A DNA stretch of 64,000 bases from Gimesia chilikensis (lineage in GTDB: Bacteria > Planctomycetota > Planctomycetia > Planctomycetales > Planctomycetaceae): contig NZ_CP036266.1 in the NCBI RefSeq assembly GCF_007744075.1, positions 7,902,564-7,966,563 of the forward strand. The letters run 5' to 3'. Each line of letters starts with the position of its first letter. Position 1 is the first letter of the stretch. The notes below the pieces were generated by a model. That model did no database searches, was not told the DNA's origin, and saw only the letters and a list, made by a program, of their open reading frames with translations. The translations under genes were made by a program, and so were the position numbers. Below, piece after piece: positions 36,431 to 44,145 of this stretch.

Positions 36431-37507
36431 ATGTTTCGATTTCACTTATCAGTATTAACGGTTTTGATCATGTTCTTCGCGACAACCTCGATTCATGCTG
36501 CTGAGAAAACAATCGACGGAAAAATCAAATCAGTTGATCCCACAAAGCGTACAATCTCGGTGATCGACAAAGATAAATCACTCGATCTTGAGCTCAGTAA
36601 AAATACAAAGATCACCGCGAAGAACAAGTCTCTAAATTCAAACTCATTGCAGGCAGGACAATCCGTCAGGCTGAAATATCATGATGCACTTGGAATTGTT
36701 CTGGAGATCGAGGTGTTGTCGCCGATTGAAAAACGACCTGAATTGGCTGTCTTGACGGAATTAGATGTGAATGGAGAAGAAAGTAATCCTTGCCTTTCAG
36801 CAGATGGTATGACGATTTATTTCACGATCAAAGAATCTTCGCAACAAACGAGATGGATTTGGAGTGCCAAGAGAAAAGATAAAGAGTCGTTGTTCGAAAA
36901 TCCCAAGCGACTGATTCCTGCTCAGGACTTTACTGTTTCCGATGACGGGCTCGAAATGATTTTGTTCCTCAACAGAGGGCTCTACCAGACGAGCAGAGAG
37001 ACTGTTGAAGATAACTTTAAGCGTCCATCGAGAATCACCACTGCTGTTATCAAAAACGGATTCTTGGCCGGACCTTGTCTGTCATCTGATGGACTGACCT
37101 TATATTGCGACAGCATGAGGAAGGGGTTTGGTCCACAGATTCAGATATTAAAAAGAAAGACAAAGGCTTCAAACTGGAGCAAACCTGAGCCTCTGCAATT
37201 AACCCCCATCGGCAAAATGAAATATCCCTATGTTTCACGAGATGGAAAATATCTTTTTTGCACTGGTAAGGACATCTCGCAAGGATCAAACATCATCATA
37301 CATTCTGGCAGAGATGCTCAGGGTGGGTTTCACAGTGCGAGTGTCCTGAATATTGAGGGGATCACAGTGCGTGGGATCTTTCCAAGATATGTTGCTGCGA
37401 CTAATGAATTGTTTTTTGCTGGTGAGACTGAGAACGGAAATGGTGAGTTGAAATTGATGGTGTTGAAGAATTTCGATCCTGAAAAGTTGATTCCCGGTTT
37501 GAAGTGA
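36431..37507 (+). CDS. Exported PD40-type beta-propeller protein
   Basis: 358 aa with strong ribosome site (AAAGGAGACGATA) and signal peptide (LSVLTVLIMFFATTSIHAA). After a small N-terminal strand domain (IDGKIKSVDPTKRTISVI) come WD40-like (PD40) blades: CLSADGMTIYFTI, CLSSDGLTLYCDSM, VSRDGKYLFCTG. Homologues are widespread in planctomycetes without known role. Tandem paralogue follows 58 bases later; a broken third copy is at 15115-15667. Confidence 0.78.
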   Translation: MFRFHLSVLTVLIMFFATTSIHAAEKTIDGKIKSVDPTKRTISVIDKDKSLDLELSKNTKITAKNKSLNSNSLQAGQSVRLKYHDALGIVLEIEVLSPIEKRPELAVLTELDVNGEESNPCLSADGMTIYFTIKESSQQTRWIWSAKRKDKESLFENPKRLIPAQDFTVSDDGLEMILFLNRGLYQTSRETVEDNFKRPSRITTAVIKNGFLAGPCLSSDGLTLYCDSMRKGFGPQIQILKRKTKASNWSKPEPLQLTPIGKMKYPYVSRDGKYLFCTGKDISQGSNIIIHSGRDAQGGFHSASVLNIEGITVRGIFPRYVAATNELFFAGETENGNGELKLMVLKNFDPEKLIPGLK

Positions 37508-37565
37508 TTCTCGCTGATGGTGAACTCACAGATTCAAGTATTACTCAAAAATAAAGGCTACCAGA

Positions 37566-38633
37566 ATGTACCGCATTTTGACCATAACATGCTTTGCCAT
37601 GATCTTTTTTCTGGCAACAAGTATTGCTCAAGCAGAAGTTGTTTCGATTGAAGCAACCGTTAAATCAGTTGATCCTCAAAACAATAAAATCACAGTCGAA
37701 CGAAAAGGAAAAACAACAGAATTCGATGTGAGCAAGAATACTGACCTCTCTAAACTCAAAGCAGGACAGAAAGTGACTCTGAGCTATCACCTAGATCTGG
37801 AGACCGTTTTGAAAATCGAAACGACTCAAAATGGATCATCCCCAAGCTCCAAAGCCATAGCTCTGGACGAACTGAATATTGGCTCTTCCAATTTTGCTCC
37901 TTGGGTTTCCAAAGATGGCTTGTCAATTTACTGGACTAGAGATGATTCAATTTGGGAGGCTCAGCGAAAGAATGTAGATGAGCCTTTCCAGAAGCAGTCT
38001 CGCCTGTTCGATGGTTTCATGCCTTCTGTTTCCGAAGATGGTTTATATATGGTTTTATGCCGTCCGCTTAAAATTGGTAACAAGGATATGGGGAGAAAAT
38101 TATTCTTCTCGACTCGAAACAACCTAATGAGTAATTTTCCACCTCCGAGGGAAATTCGGGAACTTCGTGATATGGGCATTCTAATGACTCCGTGTCTTTC
38201 TCCAGACGGGCTTTCATTATATTTGTCATGCTATGGTCCTGCTGACAATCAGAAAGGTCATTGGGTGGTTACTCGTGAGACCAGATCATCCAAATGGGAC
38301 ATCGCAAAGATACATCGCATTCTTCCACATCCTAATCCGATCCCTTCAACAACTCCATTTGTGACTGATGACGGTTTGTCATTGCTTCTCACCAAACGCA
38401 CTAACAAAACTCATGGAGCGTTTGGGGAAATTCTCGTCCTTAGAAGAGACTCAACCAAGGACAAGATCTTTTCAATATTTCAAAAGCAAATTGAAGTAGA
38501 TGGAGAATTGATCATCGGGAGATTTCCCAGATACTGCCCCGCCACTCATGAGTTGTTCTTCTCTGCTCCGGTTACTGACGAGAAAGATAGCGAGGGAATC
38601 TGGTGCATCAAGAACTATGATTTGTCGAAATAG
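37566..38633 (+). CDS. Exported PD40-type beta-propeller protein, tandem paralogue
   Basis: 355 aa, signal peptide (CFAMIFFLATSIAQAE), N-terminal domain (EATVKSVDPQNNKITVE) and blades (WVSKDGLSIYWTRDD, CLSPDGLSLYLSC, VTDDGLSLLLTKR) as in the preceding gene, with which it shares layout but moderate identity. Probably co-transcribed. Role unknown. Confidence 0.78.
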   Translation: MYRILTITCFAMIFFLATSIAQAEVVSIEATVKSVDPQNNKITVERKGKTTEFDVSKNTDLSKLKAGQKVTLSYHLDLETVLKIETTQNGSSPSSKAIALDELNIGSSNFAPWVSKDGLSIYWTRDDSIWEAQRKNVDEPFQKQSRLFDGFMPSVSEDGLYMVLCRPLKIGNKDMGRKLFFSTRNNLMSNFPPPREIRELRDMGILMTPCLSPDGLSLYLSCYGPADNQKGHWVVTRETRSSKWDIAKIHRILPHPNPIPSTTPFVTDDGLSLLLTKRTNKTHGAFGEILVLRRDSTKDKIFSIFQKQIEVDGELIIGRFPRYCPATHELFFSAPVTDEKDSEGIWCIKNYDLSK

Positions 38634-38956
38634 GAACGATTTCGTTTTCAACTACGGAAGAATTGCAAATGGAAATTTCTCTCACTCTTATTGCGAAGTT
38701 GGTGATTTCCACTCTAAGAGTCCCATGATGATCTGTCCGCTTGAATCACAACTCCCTGCGGATTTCCTCGATGTTCCTCCCAGACCTGTGATCATCGATG
38801 GTTAATCGCTCTAGTTAGTTATTCAAAAACGGATTTGGATAGTGTTTCACAGCCAAAGATATTTTAATCCATTGCCATCTTTGTGTATGTGCAGATAATA
38901 TAATTGTTAAGTGTTTCTCTCGAACACTGTATGATCATTCTTTGGTCTGAGCTTTT
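38634..38956 (+). other. Intergenic region with a possible frameshifted small gene
   Basis: After the propeller stop, two overlapping frames look weakly coding (MEISLTLIAKLVISTL, then in another frame FHSKSPMMICPLESQLPADF ending VIIDG). They may be a broken short gene. Nothing else is supported; the last 100 bases are AT-rich and may contain the promoter of the next gene. Confidence 0.3.
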
Positions 38957-39892
38957 ATGATGAGGGAGTACAAGGTGGAATACAAAACATCGCAAGAAGA
39001 AACTTCTATTTACCGTCCCTTTCAACAGGTCATTCAAGTATTAGGGTTATTGATGATCTTTTCACCAACCGTTTGTCTGGCCGAAGAACCGCCTGCTAAG
39101 TCCAAACCTTCTTCTCCTCAACCTTCCAGCGATAAAAAACTGATTACTAACAGCATTGGTATGAAGTTGGTAAAGATTCCAGCGGGGGATTTTCTGATGG
39201 GAAGTGCAAAATCAACGGCTGAGATTGCTCTACTTTTCGACAGCAACGCAGAATACTTTGAAGACGAACACCCGAAACATCGAGTCAGAATCAGTAAGCC
39301 ATTTTATATGACGACAACGGAGGTTACACAGGGGCAATGGAGAACTGTGATGGGATCGGAGCCTTGGAAAGGAAAACGATTAGTTAAGGATGGTGATAAT
39401 TACTCTGCGACGTACGTTAGCTGGGAAGACGCTGTGAATTTTTGCCTCAAGCTGAGTCAAAAGGAAGGTAAAAAGTATCGGTTACCGACTGAGGCAGAAT
39501 GGGAATACGCATGCCGTGCTGGATCAACAACCATGTTTAGTTTTGGAGAGGATTTCAACCATCTCGGAGATTATGCTTGGTATAGTAAGAATGCACTCAA
39601 CATCGACAAAAGATACGTGCACCGTGTAGGTTTGAAAAAGGCAAATGCATTTGGCTTGTATGACATGCACGGCAATGTATGGGAGTGGTGCAGTGACTGG
39701 TATAGTGAGGATTACTACGGAAAATCTCCTACTGCTGATCCGGGAGGCCCTTCATATGGATATACTCGCGTTTTGCGTGGCGGGTCGTGGTACCGTGGTG
39801 CTGAGGAGAGTCGTTCTGCATCCCGTCGCTCGTTCGATCCTGAAATGGGTGCCAGCAGCTACGGTTTTCGTATAGTGTGTGAGAATTATTAG
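38957..39892 (+). CDS. Exported SUMF1/FGE-domain protein
   Basis: 311 aa. A hydrophobic segment (VIQVLGLLMIFSPTVCLAEE) ends the N-terminal signal region. Residues 45-311 form a formylglycine-generating-enzyme-like domain: MKLVKIPAGDFLMGS, FYMTTTEVTQGQW, YRLPTEAEWEYACRAGS, GLYDMHGNVWEWCSDWY and VLRGGSWYRG. In planctomycetes many such proteins lack enzymatic function and act as binding modules; whether this one is an oxidase is unknown. Confidence 0.87.
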   Translation: MMREYKVEYKTSQEETSIYRPFQQVIQVLGLLMIFSPTVCLAEEPPAKSKPSSPQPSSDKKLITNSIGMKLVKIPAGDFLMGSAKSTAEIALLFDSNAEYFEDEHPKHRVRISKPFYMTTTEVTQGQWRTVMGSEPWKGKRLVKDGDNYSATYVSWEDAVNFCLKLSQKEGKKYRLPTEAEWEYACRAGSTTMFSFGEDFNHLGDYAWYSKNALNIDKRYVHRVGLKKANAFGLYDMHGNVWEWCSDWYSEDYYGKSPTADPGGPSYGYTRVLRGGSWYRGAEESRSASRRSFDPEMGASSYGFRIVCENY

Positions 39893-39979
39893 GTCCTCGG
39901 TTAGAAGCTGTTTGATTCAGACGTTTGACCTGCCCCCTTCACAAGCCACAATAATCAGACATACCGTAAGAGTAAGAGT

Positions 39980-40279
39980 ATGTTTTACTACATTGAAGAA
40001 TTGTGTCCGATCTGCCGTACTGGTTCGATTGGATTCAGGATGTGTAGCGATAACAACGCGATTGTTTTTCTTTGTGACGAATGTGGCACTGTTTGGCTGA
40101 ATCCAAATCATGTCTCTGTTGAATCTGCATTATTTCCAGAGTCACCAGAGTATTATGTTGAGCAATTACAGTGCTCCCTTGCTTCGTCCACTGGTGCAAA
40201 ATGGGCAACAAAGGAAGAAATTGATGCTGCGGGTTTTACCAATCTAATAGCTGGAGAGAGCGGTTCAATTAGTGACTGA
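39980..40279 (+). CDS. Small zinc-ribbon protein, 99 aa
   Basis: ATG 39980. The N-terminal CPICRTGSIGFRMC and later CDECGTVWLNP are two Cys pairs of a zinc ribbon; the rest is acidic (VESALFPESPEYYVEQL). Typical of unassigned small planctomycete proteins. It ends the plus cargo run just before the conserved element. Confidence 0.65.
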   Translation: MFYYIEELCPICRTGSIGFRMCSDNNAIVFLCDECGTVWLNPNHVSVESALFPESPEYYVEQLQCSLASSTGAKWATKEEIDAAGFTNLIAGESGSISD

Positions 40280-40367
40280 GCTAGGTCCATGTATTTTTCA
40301 TAGTTCAAAAGATGTATGGTGTTGACGGTATGAAAAACTATAGCGAAATTCACCTACTTGAACTGTT

Positions 40368-40614
40368 CCAAATCCCAATCGCCGGTATTTACAGCCCCGC
40401 CTTCCTCAAATTCTTTTCAGGATAATTTCTCCAGCATCAGCCTGTTGGAAATTCCAATTTTTGCAACCAACTTTCCATAGACGATTTTTCGTCACATGCA
40501 CTTCATATAAAACAACATAGGGGGCTAGGTCCAATATAAGCCCCTGCCGGGGGTAACTTTATTACATAAACTACCCCACAATTCTGTAAAACAATTTTTG
40601 TAACACAAGTGCCT
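40368..40614 (-). repeat. Conserved recombinase-associated noncoding element, copy 2
   Basis: Reverse-strand match to 10156-10402, beginning 40 bases after the recombinase stop at 40654. The same hairpins occur with changes that keep pairing (GGGGCT with AGCCCC; GACGA-AAAA-TCGTC), and the GCAAAAATTGGAA and GAAATTATCCTGAAAAG blocks are kept. The plus cargo genes converge on it from the other side. Confidence 0.75.
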
Positions 40615-40653
40615 CGTGCGAGCTCAATTTGATATGTTTCAGACGTTCGATCT

Positions 40654-41229
40654 TTATGCTTTCAGATATCGAAGGACAGTCCGCTTGCTTGTCCCCAGTG
40701 CAGTAGCGATCTCGTCGATCTTTAGGCCACGAGATCTGAGTTCCTGTGCTCGCTCCGGTTTCGCTTTGTACGTGCCCCGCTTTCTGCCAGTGTAGACTCC
40801 TTTCTTCTTGGCCACTTCGATACCCGCCTGTTGTCGTTCCTGCCGGTATTCGAGTTCAATCTCGGCAAGTCCCAGCATCACAGCAGCGATCATCCTTCCG
40901 ACTGCACCATTCAGTTCGATCATCTGGGTGATCACAACAACTTTGATTCCCCGTTCACACCAGTCTGCCAGCAAGGTCACGCCATCTTTCAAACGGCGTG
41001 ACAGTCGGTCCAGCTTCCAGCACACTACTGTTTTGATCGTCCCATTGAAGATATCCTCCTGCAATCGCTGGAACTCAGGACGCTTCAAGGTCTTGCCACT
41101 TTCATAGTCGATGTACCATTCGATATGATTTTCATCGAAGCCATTGGCAGCAATCCATTTCCTGATCTCTGCTTCTTGGCTGTCTGTCTTTTGTTTGGCT
41201 GTACTACAGCGGCAATAGCAGGCGATCAT
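40654..41229 (-). CDS. Serine recombinase, module II
   Basis: 191 aa, ATG 41229 after CAAGGAAATCTCTC. Resolvase domain with Ser9 in ACYCRCSTAKQ, VVCWKLDRLSRRLKDG and MIAAVMLGLAEIELEYRQ; the C-terminal HTH is intact (IDEIATALGTSKRTVLRYL). Length matches Tn3-type resolvases/invertases. It differs clearly from the module I recombinase and from the one at 9530, though the position and the downstream element are the same. Confidence 0.9.
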   Translation of the reverse strand: MIACYCRCSTAKQKTDSQEAEIRKWIAANGFDENHIEWYIDYESGKTLKRPEFQRLQEDIFNGTIKTVVCWKLDRLSRRLKDGVTLLADWCERGIKVVVITQMIELNGAVGRMIAAVMLGLAEIELEYRQERQQAGIEVAKKKGVYTGRKRGTYKAKPERAQELRSRGLKIDEIATALGTSKRTVLRYLKA

Positions 41230-41257
41230 GAGAGATTTCCTTGAGATAGGTTAATGA

Positions 41258-41279
41258 CAAAATGATTACAGTCATTTTG
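41258..41279 (-). repeat. Inverted repeat before module II recombinase
   Basis: CAAAATGA/TCATTTTG, 8-bp arms and a 6-base centre, ending 28 bases before the recombinase start. Candidate operator or subsite; compare the 15-bp repeat before the module I recombinase. Nothing else is supported between 41280 and 41520. Confidence 0.5.
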
Positions 41280-41520
41280 GCACTCGATGTTGAGACTGAA
41301 AGCCCTACAAAATAAGGCGATTCAGGGTTTATAATCCGAAGAACTCTAATTGTCACATTGACAAGTTGAGTTTGGGTGTCTTCATCTCAGCATCTCATCT
41401 GACGCCGAATACCCTTGCCATAATAAGTTCTACTGGGAGAACGAAGGGGTTTGGATTTGATTAAAGCTCGGACTTTTGGTCTGCGTTTCTTTCTCATTAC
41501 ATCTAGGTCTCCATATGTAT

Positions 41521-41533
41521 TGTGAGGGTGTCG
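41521..41533 (-). repeat. Junction motif, form 2, minus strand
   Basis: CGACACCCTCACA, diverged, 37 bases after the 81-aa gene stop, on the recombinase side. Confidence 0.55.
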
Positions 41534-41569
41534 GGAGTCCTCCATGACTCCACCGACACGTGTTGTTGA

Positions 41570-41815
41570 CTATTCCGGTTCGAAACTGAAATAGAAACGC
41601 GGAGAATGTTGGAACTTTAAAGTCCCACGAATCCCGTCTGATTTTCTTGTCGCCAAAACTAAGGGGGCCAAGAAGCCTTCAACTGAATATTCCTGCTGCA
41701 GTTCACTGGTATCCCAGACCTGCCCATGTTTGGCTTCGAGATACTCCCGACTTCCCTCAACTGCATTAATGCTTTGAGTCATTTCCCGGCGAATGGATTC
41801 TGTCTGATCAGTCAT
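41570..41815 (-). CDS. Conserved module protein, 81 aa, module II
   Basis: ATG 41815 with CAGGAGTTTTAG upstream. IRREMTQSINAVEGSREYLE and AKHGQVWDTSELQQEYSVEG match the 23272-23517 protein residue for residue over long stretches, ending PRFYFSFEPE. Function unknown. It lies last before the recombinase, as in module I. Confidence 0.8.
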   Translation of the reverse strand: MTDQTESIRREMTQSINAVEGSREYLEAKHGQVWDTSELQQEYSVEGFLAPLVLATRKSDGIRGTLKFQHSPRFYFSFEPE

Positions 41816-41856
41816 CTAAAACTCCTGATAAAGTAAAAAGTGATTGTTACATATCA

Positions 41857-41869
41857 CTCGCGGGTGTCA
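41857..41869 (-). repeat. Junction motif, form 2, minus strand
   Basis: TGACACCCGCGAG, 53 nt before the start at 41815. Confidence 0.8.
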
Positions 41870-42298
41870 TTGCGTGAGACCTTGAGACTTACGCTGACGC
41901 CTTTTTTCCAGTCTTTCCTGATGCCGGAATCTCACTTCCAGCCTCCAATCTGGATGGCCGCCATATCGGTCAAGAGGCACAAGATCGAGATACCTTATCG
42001 GGCATGAGTAATAGTATGGGTGTTCTGCTTCTTGCATGTCTTTATAGCCCCACTCCCCTCCATGGCATCGAATCAAATCACACGTGATCCAGCGTTGAGT
42101 TCTCTCAACCTGCTTCCCTTCTCGCTCAAAGGTCCGCTCCCAGACGCTCCATAGCACGCCGCTGAACTTGCCACCCCTAAAACAACTGGCAAGACAAGTT
42201 GATTTAACAGTCACTCCATTGAGTTCACGTTCCCAAGATTTAGTCCGCTGCTGAATGAGTTCTTTTCGTGAAACTCCAGTCGGATATGTCCAACCCAT
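41867..42298 (-). CDS. Conserved module protein, 143 aa, module II
   Basis: ATG 42298 (TTTAGAGGAGATCGAT upstream). Retains MGWTY, STCLASCFRGGKFSGVLWSV, RTFEREGK, QRWITCDLIRC, WGYKDMQE and YYYSCPIRYL of the 22772-23206 protein, and a basic tail. Its stop overlaps the next junction motif by three bases. An intrinsic terminator, not a motif, precedes it. Confidence 0.8.
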   Translation of the reverse strand: MGWTYPTGVSRKELIQQRTKSWERELNGVTVKSTCLASCFRGGKFSGVLWSVWERTFEREGKQVERTQRWITCDLIRCHGGEWGYKDMQEAEHPYYYSCPIRYLDLVPLDRYGGHPDWRLEVRFRHQERLEKRRQRKSQGLTQ

Positions 42299-42311
42299 AT
42301 CGATCTCCTCT

Positions 42312-42355
42312 AAAAGAAAAAACTGCTGTGAGATTCATATTGAATCTCACAGCAG
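42312..42355 (-). terminator. Intrinsic terminator inside module II
   Basis: Perfect 14-bp stem (CTGCTGTGAGATTC with GAATCTCACAGCAG, 5-base loop) followed by TTTTTTCTTTT on the minus strand, between the acidic gene and the 143-aa gene. It would separate the last two small genes and recombinase from the upstream genes. Confidence 0.85.
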
Positions 42356-42388
42356 CCTTGTGGTTGTCTTGTTTCTGGGAATCAGAGA

Positions 42389-42604
42389 TTAGAACTCGCC
42401 GTATCCGAAGAAACCGAAGTATTCATCGCATTGTTCGAAATCTTCAAGCTCTTGCTGTTGGAGAATGTCGTCCCAAGGTTCGTCATACGGATATTCTTCG
42501 TCGTACTCTTGGGCGAACTCGTCAGCCGCTTGTTCATCCAGAATGTCGCCATAGTTGCCGTTCAACTGATCTTCACAGAACTGGTCAAGATGATCGTCCG
42601 TCAT
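42389..42604 (-). CDS. Very acidic 71-aa protein, possible DNA mimic, module II
   Basis: Start ATG 42604 (CGGGAGAAACAC upstream), inside a longer open frame that is not supported. By count about 25 of 71 residues are Asp/Glu, with no Lys or Arg. It shares DQF, NGNYGDILDE, YDEPWDDIL, QQELEDFEQCDEYFGFFG with the module I protein of identical length. That an all-acidic composition is kept in two diverged copies suggests the charge itself is functional. Confidence 0.78.
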   Translation of the reverse strand: MTDDHLDQFCEDQLNGNYGDILDEQAADEFAQEYDEEYPYDEPWDDILQQQELEDFEQCDEYFGFFGYGEF

Positions 42605-42645
42605 GTGTTTCTCCCGAAAAGAATATTGAATTTGTGAACACTGTG

Positions 42646-42658
42646 AGTCAGGGTGTCT
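42646..42658 (-). repeat. Junction motif, form 2, minus strand
   Basis: AGACACCCTGACT, 53 nt before the start at 42604. Confidence 0.7.
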
Positions 42659-42659
42659 G

Positions 42660-42947
42660 TCAATACTCTTCGGGCAGTAGAATGGTAGTCGCACTGCGAT
42701 CCGCTTCGGAAATAATCCAGACCTTGGTGTTGTCCTTGAGGTGGTAGGCACTGAAAATCCGGTCGCCATCTTTAAGAGCCTGCTCATTGGTCTGGCGATC
42801 TTCCGAACACAGCTCAGACCAGTCCCCATGTTGATGTCTTTCAAAGAACTCAAGCGGTGACTGATTGTTGGCTTGGAGAGCATCAAGAGCTCCATGCGTG
42901 GCAACGGTCCGACCAAGTTGGAAGAGAGGTTTGCTTTTTTGGATCAT
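42660..42947 (-). CDS. Plasmid-related small protein, 95 aa, module II
   Basis: ATG 42947 (GAAGGAAACGAG upstream). FQLGRTVATHGALDALQANN, LCSEDRQTNEQALKDGDRIF, KVWIISEA and the end SATTILLPEEY match the 21802-22116 protein. The middle is shorter. Function unknown. Confidence 0.78.
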   Translation of the reverse strand: MIQKSKPLFQLGRTVATHGALDALQANNQSPLEFFERHQHGDWSELCSEDRQTNEQALKDGDRIFSAYHLKDNTKVWIISEADRSATTILLPEEY

Positions 42948-42991
42948 CTCGTTTCCTTCATTAAGTGATTGTTGGTTACTCGAACAATCAT

Positions 42992-43004
42992 CTGTTGGGT
43001 GTCA
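42992..43004 (-). repeat. Junction motif, form 2, minus strand
   Basis: TGACACCCAACAG, 56 nt before the start at 42947. It forms the left bracket of the carbonic anhydrase insert. Confidence 0.75.
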
Positions 43005-43102
43005 GATACTACTCAGAGAAGAATTTTCTTGAGTTACTGAATCTGATCTGGGACAATCTGAACAACCGTGAATCCATTTTTTGAGAATAGAAAGAGCACA
43101 TC

Positions 43103-43759
43103 ATGAGCCAGCAATCCCCCATCGATATCAGAAATCCGATCTATGCAGACTTTGGAGATGGCAAATTAAAGATTAAATGGAACAGCGATGTATATGGTCA
43201 CATTCATAAAGGTGATCATGGAATGCAGGTCTTATTCGCATCGGATTGTCGCCAATACATCGAACTCTCCGGGAAGCAGTATCACTTGAGGCAGTTCCAT
43301 TTTCACCATCCCAGTGAGCATTGGGTGGATGGCAGCCAGCACGCGATGGAATTACACGTGGTTCATCAGAATTCGCATGATGGATCACTGGCAGTTATCG
43401 GGATATTCATTGACCCCGGAAAAACCAAAGATCCGGTGCATAAGCTGTTGACCCAGATTGCTTCCATATCTTTTGCAGGATCAAATACTAAAGACGACTA
43501 TCATGTTTCTTTTGATCCCAACGATTTCCTGCCAAAGGACTGGAAAAAACACTATCGGTATGAAGGCTCACTGACCACGCCGCCCTATAGTGAAAATGTC
43601 AGTTGGGTTGTTATCAAAGATTCATTTGAAGTGAACGAAACGGAGCTTTCAGAATTACTGGAAATTTTTGAATCAGAAGCTCGATTCCCTGAACCACTGA
43701 ATCGTAGATATATCCTTTCCACATTTAAAGAAGATGATAAACCCAAAGGGAAGAAGTAA
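43103..43759 (+). CDS. Alpha-type carbonic anhydrase, opposite-strand insert in module II
   Basis: 218 aa. QQSPIDI, then zinc ligands in FHFHHPSEH (two His) and MELHVVH (third), and GSLTTPPYSENVSWVVI with the Thr gate. No signal peptide. It runs against module II, between motifs at 43004 and 43777. The second alpha-CA of the window (32799-33491) lies in the mirror-image segment, but the two differ considerably. Confidence 0.9.
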   Translation: MSQQSPIDIRNPIYADFGDGKLKIKWNSDVYGHIHKGDHGMQVLFASDCRQYIELSGKQYHLRQFHFHHPSEHWVDGSQHAMELHVVHQNSHDGSLAVIGIFIDPGKTKDPVHKLLTQIASISFAGSNTKDDYHVSFDPNDFLPKDWKKHYRYEGSLTTPPYSENVSWVVIKDSFEVNETELSELLEIFESEARFPEPLNRRYILSTFKEDDKPKGKK

Positions 43760-43776
43760 GAATCAGGAACGGTGAG

Positions 43777-43789
43777 TCTCAAGGTGTCA
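43777..43789 (-). repeat. Junction motif, form 2, minus strand
   Basis: TGACACCTTGAGA; its TGA is the stop codon of the 102-aa gene. Confidence 0.65.
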
Positions 43790-44095
43790 GATGGGAATAA
43801 CCTCATACTGAATTGTTTCGCCATTGGCCATCTTTTGGCTGGCCAAAAAGGCATCGGCTTCTCTGCTTGGCGTCATCCTGCACAAACTGGAGATCTTGCT
43901 GGCAAAGCAAATCGTGACTGGATGATTATTGAGCTCATCCCCTGATATGCCAGTTTCTCTCATGGCTTTGAGGTGTCTGTGGAAACATCCAGCAACTGCA
44001 ATAAGATTGACAGCATCCTGAACTGCGATGGCATCGCTGGCTGCTTTTCGAAGACTCTCGATATTGCCGTCGGATGTGGCGAGTTGATTAAGCAT
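43787..44095 (-). CDS. Module II hypothetical protein, 102 aa
   Basis: Start ATG 44095, chosen over 44146 because AAGGATCACAAA precedes it and the motif is 49 nt upstream, as at other junctions. Helical (NIESLRKAASDAIAVQDAVN, LIAVAGCFHRHLKAM), then HPVTICFASKISSLCRM. It may belong to the small plasmid-type helical proteins; no name. No clear counterpart in module I. Confidence 0.65.
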   Translation of the reverse strand: MLNQLATSDGNIESLRKAASDAIAVQDAVNLIAVAGCFHRHLKAMRETGISGDELNNHPVTICFASKISSLCRMTPSREADAFLASQKMANGETIQYEVIPI

Positions 44096-44132
44096 TTTGT
44101 GATCCTTGCTGGATAGGTGTGGTAATAGAAAG

Positions 44133-44145
44133 ATGTCAGGTGTCA
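44133..44145 (-). repeat. Junction motif, form 2, minus strand
   Basis: TGACACCTGACAT; its TGA is the AAA gene stop codon. 49 nt before the start at 44095. Confidence 0.7.

Noticed and set aside
42605-42916. Long open frame extending the acidic 71-aa gene upstream
   Set aside because: It overlaps the 95-aa gene in another frame and crosses the junction motif; the paralogue is exactly 71 aa.
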